Below are positions 1 to 11,395 of a stretch of DNA of 64,000 nt, in pieces. The notes under the pieces were generated by a model, which saw only the letters and a list, made by a program, of their open reading frames with translations, had not been told where the DNA came from and did not search any database. The stretch spans positions 8,504,157-8,568,156 of the forward strand of contig NC_049983.1 of the NCBI RefSeq assembly GCF_000003815.2, read 5' to 3'. Numbering within the stretch: position 1 is the stretch's first letter; the number at the start of each line of letters is the position of its first letter. Position numbers and translations under genes: made by a program. The DNA is from Branchiostoma floridae. Lineage: Eukaryota; Chordata; Leptocardii; Amphioxiformes; Branchiostomatidae.

Positions 1-463
1 TCGGGAAGTTGCGTATGGATCCATTTGATATTTGTAGGTAGGGGTCATATAAAGAAATGTCAACTTCGATAAAGAGCCTCCTAGCGGCAATCTAGTACAC
101 GCTACGTTAGGATAGCGTCGCACTTGAATTCATCTATAACGTTTCTTCGATTCGATATCATATTGACCATTTCATCTGTTTTGCTCGGGATGCTGCACAT
201 CCCAGCGCAATATTTGAAGGATAACCTTGTTTTGTTTTATTGACCTCAATCATCTGAATCCAACAGAAGAAATGTTGGAAGAGACCGGACATCTTAGTCA
301 GTTTATTCATTCATATTTACTGGATATATCATTGTCCTGACAAGTCGCTCTGAAATTCCTTCAAACCCCCTATTACCTTATCTCGGTATCTATAATATTC
401 TCCTCCAGTCTGCCCCTCTCGTTGCTTCCCCGGAATATTCGACAGTCAAGCTATAGGAAAAGG
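1..463. other. non-genic stretch, window start
   Basis: No gene is supported here. The first 60 bases resemble the middle of the dispersed element seen at 505-808 and 38388-39471 (shared phrase around a 'tgatatttgtaggtaggggtc'-like segment), so the window may open inside a copy of it. The rest is AT-rich sequence without long ORFs. Confidence 0.5.
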
Positions 464-543
464 TGGTGGTGCCATAACCTTTTGAAGGCCATAGGGGCAG
501 TGGGTTGTTACCTCCATGAAAAATGGAGGTATAGTTTTGAGTG

Positions 544-574
<31 letters not shown>

Positions 575-905
575 GTGTGTGTGTATGTGTTTGTGTTTCC
601 GGATATTTGTAGACATCATAACTTGAGAACCTCTTGATGGACTACGATGATATTTGATATGTGGGTAGGGGTTGGGAAGACGAAGGTCAAGGTCAATTTT
701 GGGCCCCCTGGTGTGTGACCTTGGTACTGCAGCAGAACTTCAATTTTTTTGTATCTTTTTACCTGGACATGCTATGGTCTTGATTTCTTGTTATCCACTG
801 TGACAAGGGCACAAGATCGATATCGGTAGCATGATAGGAATTGAACCCAGGACCTCTTCCTTCTACACCGAACATCCTGCACACGTATCCGAACATCACC
901 CAACA
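464..905 (-). mobile_element. tRNA-headed SINE copy carrying an inserted Helitron-like repeat
   Basis: The outer parts (464-504 and about 800-905) match the SINE family also seen at 15.3, 17.1, 27.5, 43.7 and 47.7 kb: a 'ggggcagtgggttgtta' segment, then 'ttatccactgtg', 'agggcac' and a degenerate B-box-like 'ggaattgaacccaggac'. Between 'gttgtta' and 'ttatccactg' sits about 300 bp of a different repeat: a short hairpin (CCTCCATG..ATGGAGG), a (GTCT)n/(GT)n tract at 541-592, then a segment ending near 'ctatggtcttg'. The copy at 27.5 kb has the same insert at the same position. Nothing here codes for protein. Confidence 0.7.
541..592. repeat. (GTCT)n/(GT)n microsatellite
   Basis: Six or so GTCT units followed by GT units. 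It lies at a fixed place inside the Helitron-like repeat: the copies at 27.58 kb and 38.44 kb carry the same kind of tract at the same distance from the hairpin. It is therefore part of the element rather than an independent microsatellite. Confidence 0.85.
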
Positions 906-2036
906 CGACTCCATAAACAAGCTATAAGTGAGGCTAGAATAGGATGAATACCAGGCTAATGATTGTCACCTCAATAGTTCAAACGTTAGGTCGTTTCATT
1001 GTATTGAAGGACAGCGGTGTCCTGCCGTTTCATACTGTAGCCATCCTATCCTAAAATGCAACGCAGGCATTTGCATTAAAAATTTGTTCCACCAATCCCA
1101 ACTGCACTTGGACCCGATCGAACTGCCTATCTATTGAGATAACTATCAGTTCATCGGAGCCCGTGGATCCCAGTCCCACCGGTTGTCACTCACTCTGTCC
1201 CACAGGCATCTAACATGTCGCAGGGAAACTGCCAAACCCGGATATATCCGGCACACATATAAATGCCCTGTGTGCCGCGCCCGGATATATCCGGGATAGC
1301 GTATTACCTCGAAGTCGAAGTAGCAGCTTTGCGCACGTGTAGCGCAGGCACCCCGGAAGTTAGGGACTTCGGCCTTGTTCGGGGGTTTCTTTTTGGAGGT
1401 CAGCGGCCAACCCTGGCACTTATAGCATTTTATGGGGCTGAAACTATGGCAGCTTAAGGGTTAAAAGGACTTGTGTGGCTTTAACGTTGTCAAAAAAAAA
1501 TGGATGGGCAAATTGGAGACGTAGTTGAAATACTAAACGTGCGTTTCCAAAATCCTGTAGCTTGAGTAATTTGGCTTATCTTATTACCTGTATGTCTAGT
1601 CTTCATTGGCGTAAACGTAAAGCACTTTCTTTCAGAAATTCCAAGAATCGATTTTTCCACGAAGTTCGTTACTTCCAACTACAATCATCAACTGCAATAG
1701 TCCAATGCAAACCGCATGTGTGTATTCTCCATCATTGTGTGTATCGTACATGTACATGTGTAGAGAATCAAAGTTTGTTTTGTATGCAAAGCAGGATATT
1801 ACCAACGGCAGGTTCAGCGAGTGAAATCAACAAAATCCCAAGAGAAGGCGCTCTTTACATTGATGGTTCCGACTGTTCATCTGTATCGACAACAATCATC
1901 TTTCAATGTCAGAACGACGCTGATGAAGGATAGTGTAGCGCATAGGTACGTTATACATTAGCTCAAACACCTGCTTGTGCACATAATTAATTGAGCAGCC
2001 AGGTGGTCATATTTGTCAGGCGGCGTGTCGGTAAGG
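906..2036. other. non-genic stretch with two perfect palindromes
   Basis: No gene supported. Two copies of the self-complementary motif CCGGATATATCCGG lie 42 bp apart (1238-1251 and 1280-1295, the second extended to CCCGGATATATCCGGG). A fragment of the 'ttgagtaa..attacctg' repeat (family I) lies at about 1545-1615. ORFs here have no recognisable domain. Confidence 0.5.
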
Positions 2037-2037
2037 G

Positions 2038-2228
2038 TAGGGTCACATTTCCAAACCAGGGCTCGGCCGGGCAGCTTTTGGGAGCGAAAAGAATGATATA
2101 AAAGACATCGAAATGCACAAAATGGCAAAGTAAGATTCATGGGCATGATTTGTGTTTATTTCTAGGTATACATTGTAATTTTTTTGTTTCTTAAAATCCC
2201 GACCGGGCCCCCCTTTGGAAATGTGATC
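2038..2228. mobile_element. MITE, family F (CCGGGGCCCGGCCGGG termini)
   Basis: An inverted-repeat element of about 190 bp. Its left end reads 'ggtcacatttccaaaccag' followed by a GC-rich segment, then 'agcgaaaagaatgatataaa'. Its right end is the inverted counterpart, ending 'ccctttggaaatgtga'. Related copies are at 17.64, 23.95, 40.96 (split by a LINE), 42.39 and 42.71 kb. No coding capacity. Confidence 0.8.
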
Positions 2229-3105
2229 CAAGCCTTAGAGGTGTTGACTTAGAATGTAAAGGTTCTATGTTAGAACCCCTGACAGGCCCCAGTTTCGTGT
2301 TCGTGGAAAAAGGCGATAAGTATCTATCTCCTCACTAGAGGTGAAAACGAGTACCAATAGCTTCGGTTAGACTTAGGTCCCAACTGCCCCGGTGCCCGTC
2401 AGGGATGTAGCTCCGACCGGGCCCCGAAACTACAAATTTGCCCCGGTGGACTGCCGAATACCGGGGGTCCCCTCGGTGTTCCCGATGGGTAGGTCACGGC
2501 GTCTATTTGATACCGGGTCCCGTCAGAGTCAGACTTGAATTTAATCCGGTGCCCGGTCGGGCCCCAACATACTCCGGAAGCTGCAAGGTGTACCACGGGG
2601 CCACGATAAGGTCACGCCAGAAAGTGCAGTAAACAGCCCGCGAACTGCCGGCCCAACAGGAAACTAATTGGAAACTAAGCCTAAGGGACGTCCTCTCGTG
2701 TGTAACATAAAGCCAGGAATCTCATATCTTAGGAGAGTCACACCTCGTGCACGTTAAAGAACCCACCACACTTATCGAAAAGGATAGGGGCCCTTCCCGG
2801 TGTGAGTGGATCAAACCTTACAGTCTGGTCTCAGGGTTGACATCCTGCAAAGGTGATAGTCACCTGTTAAGTAAATCCTTCCACAAATATGATAAAATCT
2901 CAATACCTAATGACTATCAACAACGTCAGATTTCAAATTGAAAAAGAATTAACGCAATCCATTGCATCGAATGAAGCAAGTTTCTTTTTCTTCCTTCTCC
3001 TTCCAGTTGAAAACTTTGTCTGGTATAAAATAATAAAAGGTAAAATAAAAACGCCACAAAGGAAACGAAGCTTTTTGGGAAATTCAATCACAGTGAACAA
3101 TTGAT
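2229..3105. other. non-genic stretch, partly GC-rich
   Basis: No gene supported. Between about 2370 and 2620 the sequence is rich in CCGGG/CCCGG words, with inverted pieces (for example 'gaccgggccccg' against 'cggtcgggcccc'), probably a degraded foldback element. The remainder is AT-rich. Confidence 0.4.
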
Positions 3106-3106
3106 T

Positions 3107-3290
3107 ATTTTTGTGCCTGGAGAAAATGAAGTTGAAATTATTATTCTTTTGAATCATGTTTCAGCCGCTGGCGTCTACTGACGACTGGCACAGTGATCAT
3201 ATTTGTGCCTGGAGAAAATTAAGTAGAAATTATTATCCATTCGAATCATGTTTCAGCCGCTAGCGTTCGCTGACGACTGACACTGCATGG
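3107..3290. repeat. 92-bp tandem duplication
   Basis: Two adjacent copies of a unit starting 'tttgtgcctggagaaaat' and containing 'aatcatgtttcagccgct' then 'tgacgactg'. The second copy starts 92 bp after the first and differs by several substitutions. No function is visible. Confidence 0.85.
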
Positions 3291-6200
3291 CGCCAACGAC
3301 AGCGGATGTGTGGACACCCTTCAGTTTTACCGAAAAGTGATGGACAAGTTTTGAATGGAGAAGGGACAAGTCCAAATTAAAGTTTGGAGGACCTTCATAT
3401 CGTACCGCGCGGTCGGCTGCACTATTTCAAACATGTAGACAGGGTGGCGGGAATTGTTTTCGACTTGGTTGATGACTGAAATGAACGGAAAGTGAACGGA
3501 AAGGTACTGGGATGGTAGGGAAGGTGAAATTTCTTTAGAAATTGGAGCACTACTTTCCTCAACTACTGATGAGATGAGTGTTGCTTAATTTGATTTTGAA
3601 AAGTATAAACATAGATAGGTTTGATTTTTACAATGCTATCCCAAACGTAAAGTACATAAATGCTGTCAAATAAAAGTGATGACAGTGAAACCTTTTCATT
3701 TGGGACCGCATCTGTAAACAGCGACACCTATGCTGGAGTGCAATGTAAGCCAGTGAGATAATTGTGATGAATCATAGAATACAACATAGATAAATCAGAG
3801 AGAGATAGAGACCAAGAGACTGACACATAAAGGATACTTGATATCATGCCTATCATAGATATCAAGTTCAACTTCGACTTAAAACTCCCTGGACGGGATA
3901 AATGACCGATAGGATCGTAAAAAAAATGCCCCTTTCCCCGTTTTGTTCACTAGGCCCACTTTGCGGAATAAGGTATGATAGCCTAACGTTATCCACAGAC
4001 CAATTTCAAGTCCGGGTTTATCGAAAATTGCGTTTCTTTCTTCTCCTTTCACCTCCCGCCATGATTGCCGGTTGAGCGATCTGGGACCGACTCGTGAATT
4101 GCCTCCACAGACAGACCGTAATTTTCTTCAATTTTCTTGGGCGGAATTTGACAGTAATTGGCACGTGAGTTTATTGCCGGGGTGAGCTTTTAGAGCCGAC
4201 CCGACTTTCAAATAGCGATGGGAAGTCTAAGGGCGTATGAGTACGGAGGGCGTTTAAGGTTTTCTTCGCAATTTGTGGCTATATAAAATGCCCGGGTCAA
4301 GTTAATTTCTACAAACTGTATTTATCATGACATAAATACGTGAAGTTGTAAATTGATTCTTGTATTCAGACGTACTTATACCGTTCATAATGACCCGTTT
4401 CAAACCCAATGTAGTCAAATTTAACGGTTAGACCCGCCGACTGCAAATTTATGAGCGTTTCTAGTGTACAAACCAAGATTACCGCTACGTTTATCTTTGA
4501 CTTGATAAACTTTATGATCTGGCTTCCATTTCCGAAAGGCCTAGGAAAGGCAGTGCAGCAAAATGGAAACAAGAAATTGAAGATACCTACGTGGAATATA
4601 TGTATATATGAGTTTTCGTGAATTTCTCGCTTCATTCATTAGGCCACATCAAGTAGATTTTATGTGTGACATCAGCGCGTTCGCATTAATTTTCACCTGA
4701 TTTGGAGGGAAAAAAAGAGCTTTTCCCCCTCAGGAGATGGTGGATAGGAAAATGTGTCGTTTTGTAGCCTTTATTGTTCTTGTAGAAGTGACACTAGTGA
4801 GGTATTTGTTTAAGTGACAAATGTGTTAAAGCCTTGCATGATATACTAGTCTACTAGTCTCTAGCAGACTCCGGATCGCTGGAAAAATCGTAGAAATGGA
4901 ACAAAGAGAGAAGTAAGCAGGAATAAAAGAATTTTTGGCTTATTACATAGTGACACCAATACTTTGTCACCACAATTGTTTATACTGTCTATTTTGAAAA
5001 TTCAGTCACTTGTCATTACTCATCTTGTTTTTTCGCCTTCTTGTATGACATTTGGAATCTGCAGAGGGCGTCATCCATAAAATTTACTTGCTGTGACCTT
5101 GTCTCTGTCGTCTGATTCTGTCTTTAGCCTGCATTTTACTGTCTTAAAGAAATATGTTCTAAAACAGATACTGATGTCAACTGTCAACAAAAAAATGAAG
5201 AATATATATTGTCAGATATTTTATACTCTGTATTTGGTCATTTGTTCCACGTTCCAAACCACATATATTTTTCATAATGAAGGCAAGTTTTTTGGGGGCT
5301 GACCATTTTTTCATTCGCACGCTCGCATCAGTTTAGGGGTTCCCAGAGGATGTCATCCATATAATCAAATCAGCATGGCCTTACCAATCCCCGTTTACAT
5401 CACGCTAAGACAAACTTAACAAACACATGGGCTGAAAACAATACCTTCGTTGTCACGGGGGTAATAAACTCAACGTAAGAACTTGGCTGTGCCAACGAGG
5501 CTATTTTTAGATTCGATCGCTTGCGAAGCTCGTGTTTCCATCACATGTGAACCTGACCTCTATGTGAGGAAACGATCACCAAACACGTCCACCGGCCACT
5601 CACCAACAGACAACTCCTCACCCTGTCAGGACCCCATTTCCAACCGCGCCAGAAAAAGACGCATGATCTTGACCTTACGTGACCTCTACAGATGTTTCCC
5701 GCCCAAAGTTAATGCCGAAAATGTTAATTTCCGATAGGTGGGTTTGCGAGAGGCGAAAGAAACGACCCCCATTTATTTTCCGATGACCCTCTCGAAGAAA
5801 AATGACCAGGCGGTTTGAAAAGTTTACAAGGCATAAAAAGTTCAAGACGCCATGTTAATGCAAATACAGATCATGTGCCTGTTGGAACTGTTTGTTCGGT
5901 TTGTGTATTGGTGGGAAAAATCAACAGAAACGGGAAACTGTGACGACACTGTCACACCAATGGAAACAACTTTCACATCTGTACATCTAAAGAGAAGCAC
6001 GTCAGATCATACTGATTTGATTATATGGATGTCATCCTCTAGGCACACCAAATCTCATGCGAGCGTGCGGACTAAAAAGAAGTTGGAAATGGAAAAGTTA
6101 CCTTCGTTATAAAACATCTAGAGCATCGGTAATATTGAATAAATGACTGTACATAAATATGGTATACCAGATAATAAACTTCTTTTATGTTTGCTCTTTC

Positions 6201-7042
6201 ACATATTCATCTATGACTTTGGAAGACATCGAAGTCCCTCATTAGTATAAGTTTTCCGATATCCTTTTGCTGGTATATATATTTGCCAGCTTTGCCACTT
6301 TTTTTAACCATTTACAGTATGATCGCAAAATTCCCAAACCTTTTTATTTGGAAACGGAGGAAAATTGGTGCTCCCGTGGATGGCATCTATATAATCAAGT
6401 CAGATTAGCCATGGTTGAAATCAAAGACATTTAGAAAAGCCCTAAGCATCTTATATTTCGGGGGTGCTTACACGAAGTTAGACCCTTAAGCCAGATTGAT
6501 ACGTATCTGGGATTTGGGGTTTACCGGGATCAAGCCTGCTCTGATTGGGTCATGATATCGGATTCAGACCACCGCCTATCACGTGGTTAGGAGATGGAGG
6601 CTATGAGAGGGAAATATGGGCACACGATACTGTGGGTAAAGTACAATCAGACACATTTTTGGAGTAGTTGTGACGATCATTTTCCGTGTGAGACAATCCT
6701 TCAACTACATGTAGTCATTGCTAACCACCCCATGGACTAAGATGTGCAAAGAGTCGTTACATTTCATAACGGCCAATATCACCCATTTCCCCCAAACAAA
6801 CACCACCACACCACCACAACGGTCTAAAAATGTTTCCTATTGAGTGTGATTTTATACAACAGATTTTAAACAACGACAGCAAAGTACATGATATCAAATT
6901 TGCCAAAAATGGGGACACTACCCGCACCTTTCTCTTATGGTTCTGTTTATTATCAGGCACTATGGCCCATGTGGACGGACAATTGACAGTACATTTAAAA
7001 GAAAGAACAATAATCTACTGTTTAAAATAAAAAATACAGGAC
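3291..7042. other. non-genic stretch downstream of LINE
   Basis: No host gene supported over 3.7 kb. Two copies of a dispersed repeat lie at about 5240-5385 and 6330-6415 (shared phrases around 'ttcccagaggatgtcatcca' and 'ataatcaa.tcag'), with a third at about 23140-23285. The last few hundred bases before 7043 probably include the 3' UTR of the minus-strand LINE, but I could not fix its end or a target-site duplication. ORFs of 60-90 residues here show no domain. Confidence 0.5.
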
Positions 7043-9898
7043 TCACATTGCGTCTCGTCGTGCACGTGGTCTGTGCACGACCTTACAGAAGTTACTCCAG
7101 AAAGTGCTTGTGGAGATAGCATCAGAGCATGCCAGCGCTCTTACAATATCGTTCTCGGACGCCAGGAGGCGAGTCGCAAATGAATGCGTCAGCTTACGCC
7201 TCCTGGCGTCGAAGGTGTCTAAGTGCAACAGTGCAAACAGCCAGCTGTTGCTGGTGGATCTAGGTTGCGACGTCATGATTTTAAGGGCGTCGTGGAATGC
7301 AACTCTGACTCTCTGGAGCGCGGCGGCGCTATGATTAGACCACACCTGTACACAGTACAGGGAACAACAATGTGACATGAACAGGACTCGTTTTGTCTCA
7401 GCAGAACAGTTACCGAATGTTCGGGATAGGGTGTTGGCTTTGGTGTACAGATAGCGAGTTTGTTTGCGAATGGAGTCATCGTCGGACAGATCAGAAGTAA
7501 TTTGGTAGCCAAGATATGTGGTTGATTGGACATACGGTAAAGGTCTGCTGTTGAGCGTAACCGAGGGAGGCGTCCCCTGTAAGCGGATACGCTTGCAGGG
7601 GAAATACATACAACTCGTTTTCCTATCACAAAATGTCATGTCATTTGCGAGACCGAAGGACTCGCAAACATTGATCAATTTCTGTAGGGCCTTTACAGAG
7701 GGGCAAATCAAGCAGATGTCGTCGGCATACAATAAATGATTTACGCAGACCTTACCGAGGAAGCAGCCGACATTGGCGGAATTAAGCCTCGCAGTTAGGT
7801 CTGCAACATACGTATTAAACAATAACGGAGACAGTAGGCTGCCCTGGGGGACACCGTTACCGAGGCTGAAGCTGTCTGAGACGGTAGTCCCCCAGCGCAC
7901 AGTGAGGACTATCATCTTAAACCAATATACAATGATACGCACTAAGTATACAGGTACGTTTTTGTCTATCAATTTCTGAAACAATACATAGTGATTAACC
8001 TTGTCAAAAGCCTTGGCGGCATCAAGAAAACAAACGAAGACGGGAGAACCTCGGCTTTTAAAATAGGAGATGATCTCTTTGAGGGCAAAAATGCACATGT
8101 CTGTACCATGGTGCTTTTTAAAGCCAAATTGGTTCGCTGGGGAAGTCAGATGCTTCTCCAGTCGGTTGAGAAGAAGCGATTCGAATAACTTGAAGATTGG
8201 GCTAGAAATAGCAATGGGGCGGTAGTTATTCTTAAGAGAGGGGTTGAGGTTTTGTTTCTTAATTATCGGGATAAGGATGACCTTAAGTAGAGTAGAGGAA
8301 ACATGACTGTGCACTAGCATGGCCGAGAACAAAAGTGACAACAAAACAGTAAGCCGAGGTCCCGCGTACTTTAAGTGCTCAGCTGATAATCCATCAGCAT
8401 CGCACGACTTCCCATTGGCTAGCCTATTAATTGCTGCGCCTACTTCAGATACAGGTGCTGACATACCAGGATCGTAGCTGACATCAGCGTTAATTGTGTC
8501 ATCTACAGATGACTTACGGTCATTGGTACCAACAGAGTTCAGTAGTGAGTCGTAATGTTGCCTCCACATACTGGCAATATCGGACGGGCCACTGTGACCA
8601 TCAATGTTACAAGGCAGGTTCGACCTGGTGCCATTTTGGGACCGTAAGGCTGACCAAAAGCCTGCCTGTCCCCCCTTACGTAAACTAGAGGCGAGCGCAT
8701 CTGCCCTGTGTTGGGCTTCCGTGCGTCGGCACTCTCTAAGGGCTAATTTAAATTTCGCCCGCGTTCTTCTCATTAAATCCCAAATGGCCCCATGCCTCGG
8801 GCGCCCGAGTTCTCGCCAAAGAAGGAATGCGTCTCGAGCTGCATTATGGTGCTCTTTGACGGCGGCATTCCAGCCAGGAATCGCGTTGGGAGTGGCACAT
8901 TTCCTCGGCGGGAAAGAGGTCGTAGCTGCACTTTTAAGAGCTCCGACCGTAGCACAAATAGCGGTATCAAGAGAAGTTCGGTGGTCGATGCTCTTACAAT
9001 TTGGATTTTTACATAAAATAGCATTAATTGGCAGATCGACTTCTGCAAGAAGGGCATCAGCCCGAGAGTAATACCGTGCCAAGTCAGAGGGGGATGCGCG
9101 CTCCCAGTTGATTCTGTTAGGGGGAGGAATCCCGTCGCCAGCTGTGTTTGTAAACACAGGAGTTGATGACCAGTCAAAGGAGACCCACAAGGGAAAATGG
9201 TCGGAAGATACAAAATCATACAACACGCACATCTCTGAAATACTATCGCACATGGAGTCGGAGCATACGCAATGGTCGAGCCACGACGTTGACCCGTGAG
9301 CTTCACTAAGGTAAGTAAATGTGTCCCTAGGAAGTTGGTCAACGTCGCTCACATGAAGGTTACAGTCATCACAGAAGTTATACAACAATGGCGCAAATAC
9401 ACCGTCCGGGCGCGTATTGAAATCGCCCATTATACAGACATTGCTTATGCCGGACTGCTGTATTACGGATTCAATTTTACCTAGCTTATCAAGGAAGATA
9501 TCTATGTTATTCATGGATTCTACAGGTAAGTACACACAAATCAAGAGAAGTTCACAGTTTGCATCATTGGTAATTCGTAAAGCTAAGATTCTATCATCGT
9601 CCTCACTCACAATACTCACAGTGATCCCGAGAGACTTGCGCCAGAGGACTGCGACGCCACCATAAGGGCGACCATATAGAGGGCCGTTACCTATATCTAT
9701 AGCCGAAGTGCCATACGTTAAAAAGTCCTTATCCAAGCTAGAGAGAAAGTTTAAATCGTTCGGCAAGAGCCAGTGTTCCTGGAGAAGGACAATGTCTGAC
9801 ATCTGGCACAGGTCCTTGACGGCTGAGGCGGAGTTTTTGACTGAGCGGCAGTTAAAGGAAGCCACATTCAGTGAGTCCGAGCTGGTCTTCAAGTCCAT
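7043..9898 (-). CDS. LINE ORF2: AP-like endonuclease plus reverse transcriptase
   Basis: A 951-residue protein that would nick target DNA and copy element RNA by target-primed reverse transcription. Residues 1-240 are an exonuclease-endonuclease-phosphatase domain: N16 in the SFNCRS strand, the catalytic glutamate E41 in LLQEHW, MGDFNTRPDG near residue 155 and SDHFPLWV near 233. The reverse transcriptase follows: NYRPIAISS, FLDAAKAFDKVNH (catalytic D626), GVPQGSLLSP (683 on) and YADD at 724-727. About 220 residues of thumb and C-terminal region end in an arginine-rich RPRARRDAM. No frameshift, stop or missing catalytic residue is visible, and the length is normal for the group. The start is the ATG two bases after the ORF1 stop. 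Competence for movement cannot be judged because the 5' end is missing. Confidence 0.93.
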   Translation of the reverse strand: MDLKTSSDSLNVASFNCRSVKNSASAVKDLCQMSDIVLLQEHWLLPNDLNFLSSLDKDFLTYGTSAIDIGNGPLYGRPYGGVAVLWRKSLGITVSIVSEDDDRILALRITNDANCELLLICVYLPVESMNNIDIFLDKLGKIESVIQQSGISNVCIMGDFNTRPDGVFAPLLYNFCDDCNLHVSDVDQLPRDTFTYLSEAHGSTSWLDHCVCSDSMCDSISEMCVLYDFVSSDHFPLWVSFDWSSTPVFTNTAGDGIPPPNRINWERASPSDLARYYSRADALLAEVDLPINAILCKNPNCKSIDHRTSLDTAICATVGALKSAATTSFPPRKCATPNAIPGWNAAVKEHHNAARDAFLLWRELGRPRHGAIWDLMRRTRAKFKLALRECRRTEAQHRADALASSLRKGGQAGFWSALRSQNGTRSNLPCNIDGHSGPSDIASMWRQHYDSLLNSVGTNDRKSSVDDTINADVSYDPGMSAPVSEVGAAINRLANGKSCDADGLSAEHLKYAGPRLTVLLSLLFSAMLVHSHVSSTLLKVILIPIIKKQNLNPSLKNNYRPIAISSPIFKLFESLLLNRLEKHLTSPANQFGFKKHHGTDMCIFALKEIISYFKSRGSPVFVCFLDAAKAFDKVNHYVLFQKLIDKNVPVYLVRIIVYWFKMIVLTVRWGTTVSDSFSLGNGVPQGSLLSPLLFNTYVADLTARLNSANVGCFLGKVCVNHLLYADDICLICPSVKALQKLINVCESFGLANDMTFCDRKTSCMYFPCKRIRLQGTPPSVTLNSRPLPYVQSTTYLGYQITSDLSDDDSIRKQTRYLYTKANTLSRTFGNCSAETKRVLFMSHCCSLYCVQVWSNHSAAALQRVRVAFHDALKIMTSQPRSTSNSWLFALLHLDTFDARRRKLTHSFATRLLASENDIVRALACSDAISTSTFWSNFCKVVHRPRARRDAM

Positions 9899-9900
9899 GG

Positions 9901-10530
9901 TTAAGAAGTGGAAGAGCGTCGCCTACTGTGAAATCGGCGCACTAGGATCCCACATGGCCAGAAAGATGGAGACAGGACTTCCGACACAGCATTGTAGTCA
10001 ACAGAGACACGGAACGAAGAATACCCATCGTATTTTGTGGTCAGTTTAGAACAGGACACAGAGTATTTCTGCGACAAGTTATCAGTCAAGTACCTTTCAA
10101 CATCCTGAGTCAGTGTGTCCGGTTCAAGGCGCGTCACAAAGATCTCCGCTGGTCTTGACTTGGCCGCAGACAGACTGGACGACACCGCCGTACCCACCAC
10201 TGCCCTGGACCTCTGCTTCTTTCTCTGCACCAGGCGGAAGCCCTCAGAGTCAAGGTCACTGTGGCCATCAGCTGAGGTGGACTTTGGTCGGGCTACAGCC
10301 CTAGAGCCACTCGGGTAGCCACGACGTCGGGATGCCTGCGATGACTTTGTGGCAGACGCCCTCTCCACCTGCCGGCCAGAGTCGCCCGCGTGCAGGGACT
10401 TAGGGATGGTCTCCGACGGGCAGGTGTCCGATACGGCGTTGGCGTAAGATTCCTTCGGCCTGGCGAGAGTCGACGCTACCGGCGGAGCAGAACTCGACGC
10501 TGCCGGCGGAGCGGGACACGGCGCTCTTAT
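9901..10530 (-). pseudogene. LINE ORF1, 5'-truncated (RRM-like C-terminal part)
   Basis: The C-terminal part of an ORF1 nucleic-acid-binding protein. Reading on the minus strand, an Ala/Pro/Ser-rich stretch (about 10530-10380) leads into a basic segment (RLVQRKKQRSR) and then a compact domain with IFVTRLEPDT, YDGYSSFRV and FWPCGILVRRF. That pattern is familiar from ORF1 proteins of CR1-like elements of marine invertebrates. The frame is open but no ATG is available: the first apparent start near 10368 is a GTG inside continuous coding sequence. It therefore reads as the 3' part of a longer ORF1 cut off at the element's truncated 5' end. It stops with TAA immediately before ORF2. Confidence 0.75.
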
Positions 10531-11040
10531 AACTAATGAGGTATTTCTTTGTACCTTAATACATAATTCAATGCTTTTTTTAAAGAGTTGTAAGAACTAT
10601 TTGAGGTAAGGTCCACAGTATTTCTTCCCCTTCGCCACACCCCCAAAGTACATTGGAACGATCCTGAAAACTTTTGAATTAAAAGTTTTAGGTTACACGA
10701 AGTACATATTCATCCTTTACAAAAATAATCCCCGCCACATTTATATTTGATCAGTGTTATTCAGGGGCTTTCTTGCTATCCTGCCGTATTCTCCATTCTC
10801 ACAAAGGCCCCATTAATCATGCCAGGCGCAGCTTCTGTGCCGTCATCCAAGACAAATAAAAGAGGAGCTCCTCTTTCGTACAACACACAGTGGACGACTT
10901 TAGTTCATCTTTCCACTCGGGCGGCGACCCTGCTGCAACCGCTCGGCAACCCTGTTGCAGCCGCACTACGACCTAGCGATTTGATAGACACTCAACAAAT
11001 TTCATAGCTAAAATACTAATCTTTTTACGCTTTGTAAAGG
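10531..11040. other. non-genic stretch with partial family-D foldback
   Basis: No gene supported. About 10905-11036 carries a partial family-D element ('ctacgacctagcgattt', 'caacaaatttcatagcta', 'cgctttgt'), which runs into the family-C element that follows. Confidence 0.5.
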
Positions 11041-11336
11041 TGGGTTCACACGTGTTTATACAGAATATTCAAGTCCATATGAGGTCCGTATAGAAGTATT
11101 AGCCTCTACCAGGATCCACAGGTCACTGCAGAAATAGTAGAAATTGGACTAATGTATACGGAAAGTTGATAAACGTGTTAGCTGACCGAAGAGGGTTAAC
11201 AGACTTAACTCGTTTAACATGTTATCTGTCTATCTTTGTCCAATCTCTACAATGTTTCTAACGACCTGTGGAGCCTGGTAGAGGCTAAGACTTCCATGCG
11301 GACCTCATACGGACTTGAATGTATACGCACGTGCTA
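11041..11336. mobile_element. MITE, family C (GGTTCACACGTG termini)
   Basis: Inverted repeat of about 295 bp. Left arm: 'gggttcacacgtg', 'ttcaagtccatatgaggtcc' and 'gcctctaccagg.tccacag'. Right arm: the reverse complement, 'gtggagcctggtagaggc', 'ggacctcatacggacttga' and a terminal 'cgcacgtgc'. Related copies lie at 28.60 and 29.34 kb, and a half copy at 28.45 kb. It does not encode a transposase. Confidence 0.85.
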
Positions 11337-11395
11337 AGTCACCCTACTTTTCAGTCATTTTACATGATATTCTAGGTACGAAGGCAAGGGTTACT

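Larger units (their letters stand above)
7043..10530 (-). mobile_element. non-LTR retrotransposon (LINE), CR1/jockey-type, 5'-truncated
   Basis: A minus-strand retrotransposon with the partial ORF1 upstream of an intact ORF2. ORF1 stops with TAA and the ORF2 ATG follows after only two bases (TAACCATGG), a layout suited to termination-reinitiation translation. The ORF1 frame stays open leftward of its conserved part without an ATG and runs into unrelated sequence near 10530, so the element is truncated within ORF1. An uninterrupted 951-codon ORF2 implies a young insertion. Clade placement (CR1-like within the jockey superfamily) is inference from the ORF1/ORF2 style and needs a tree. Confidence 0.9.
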
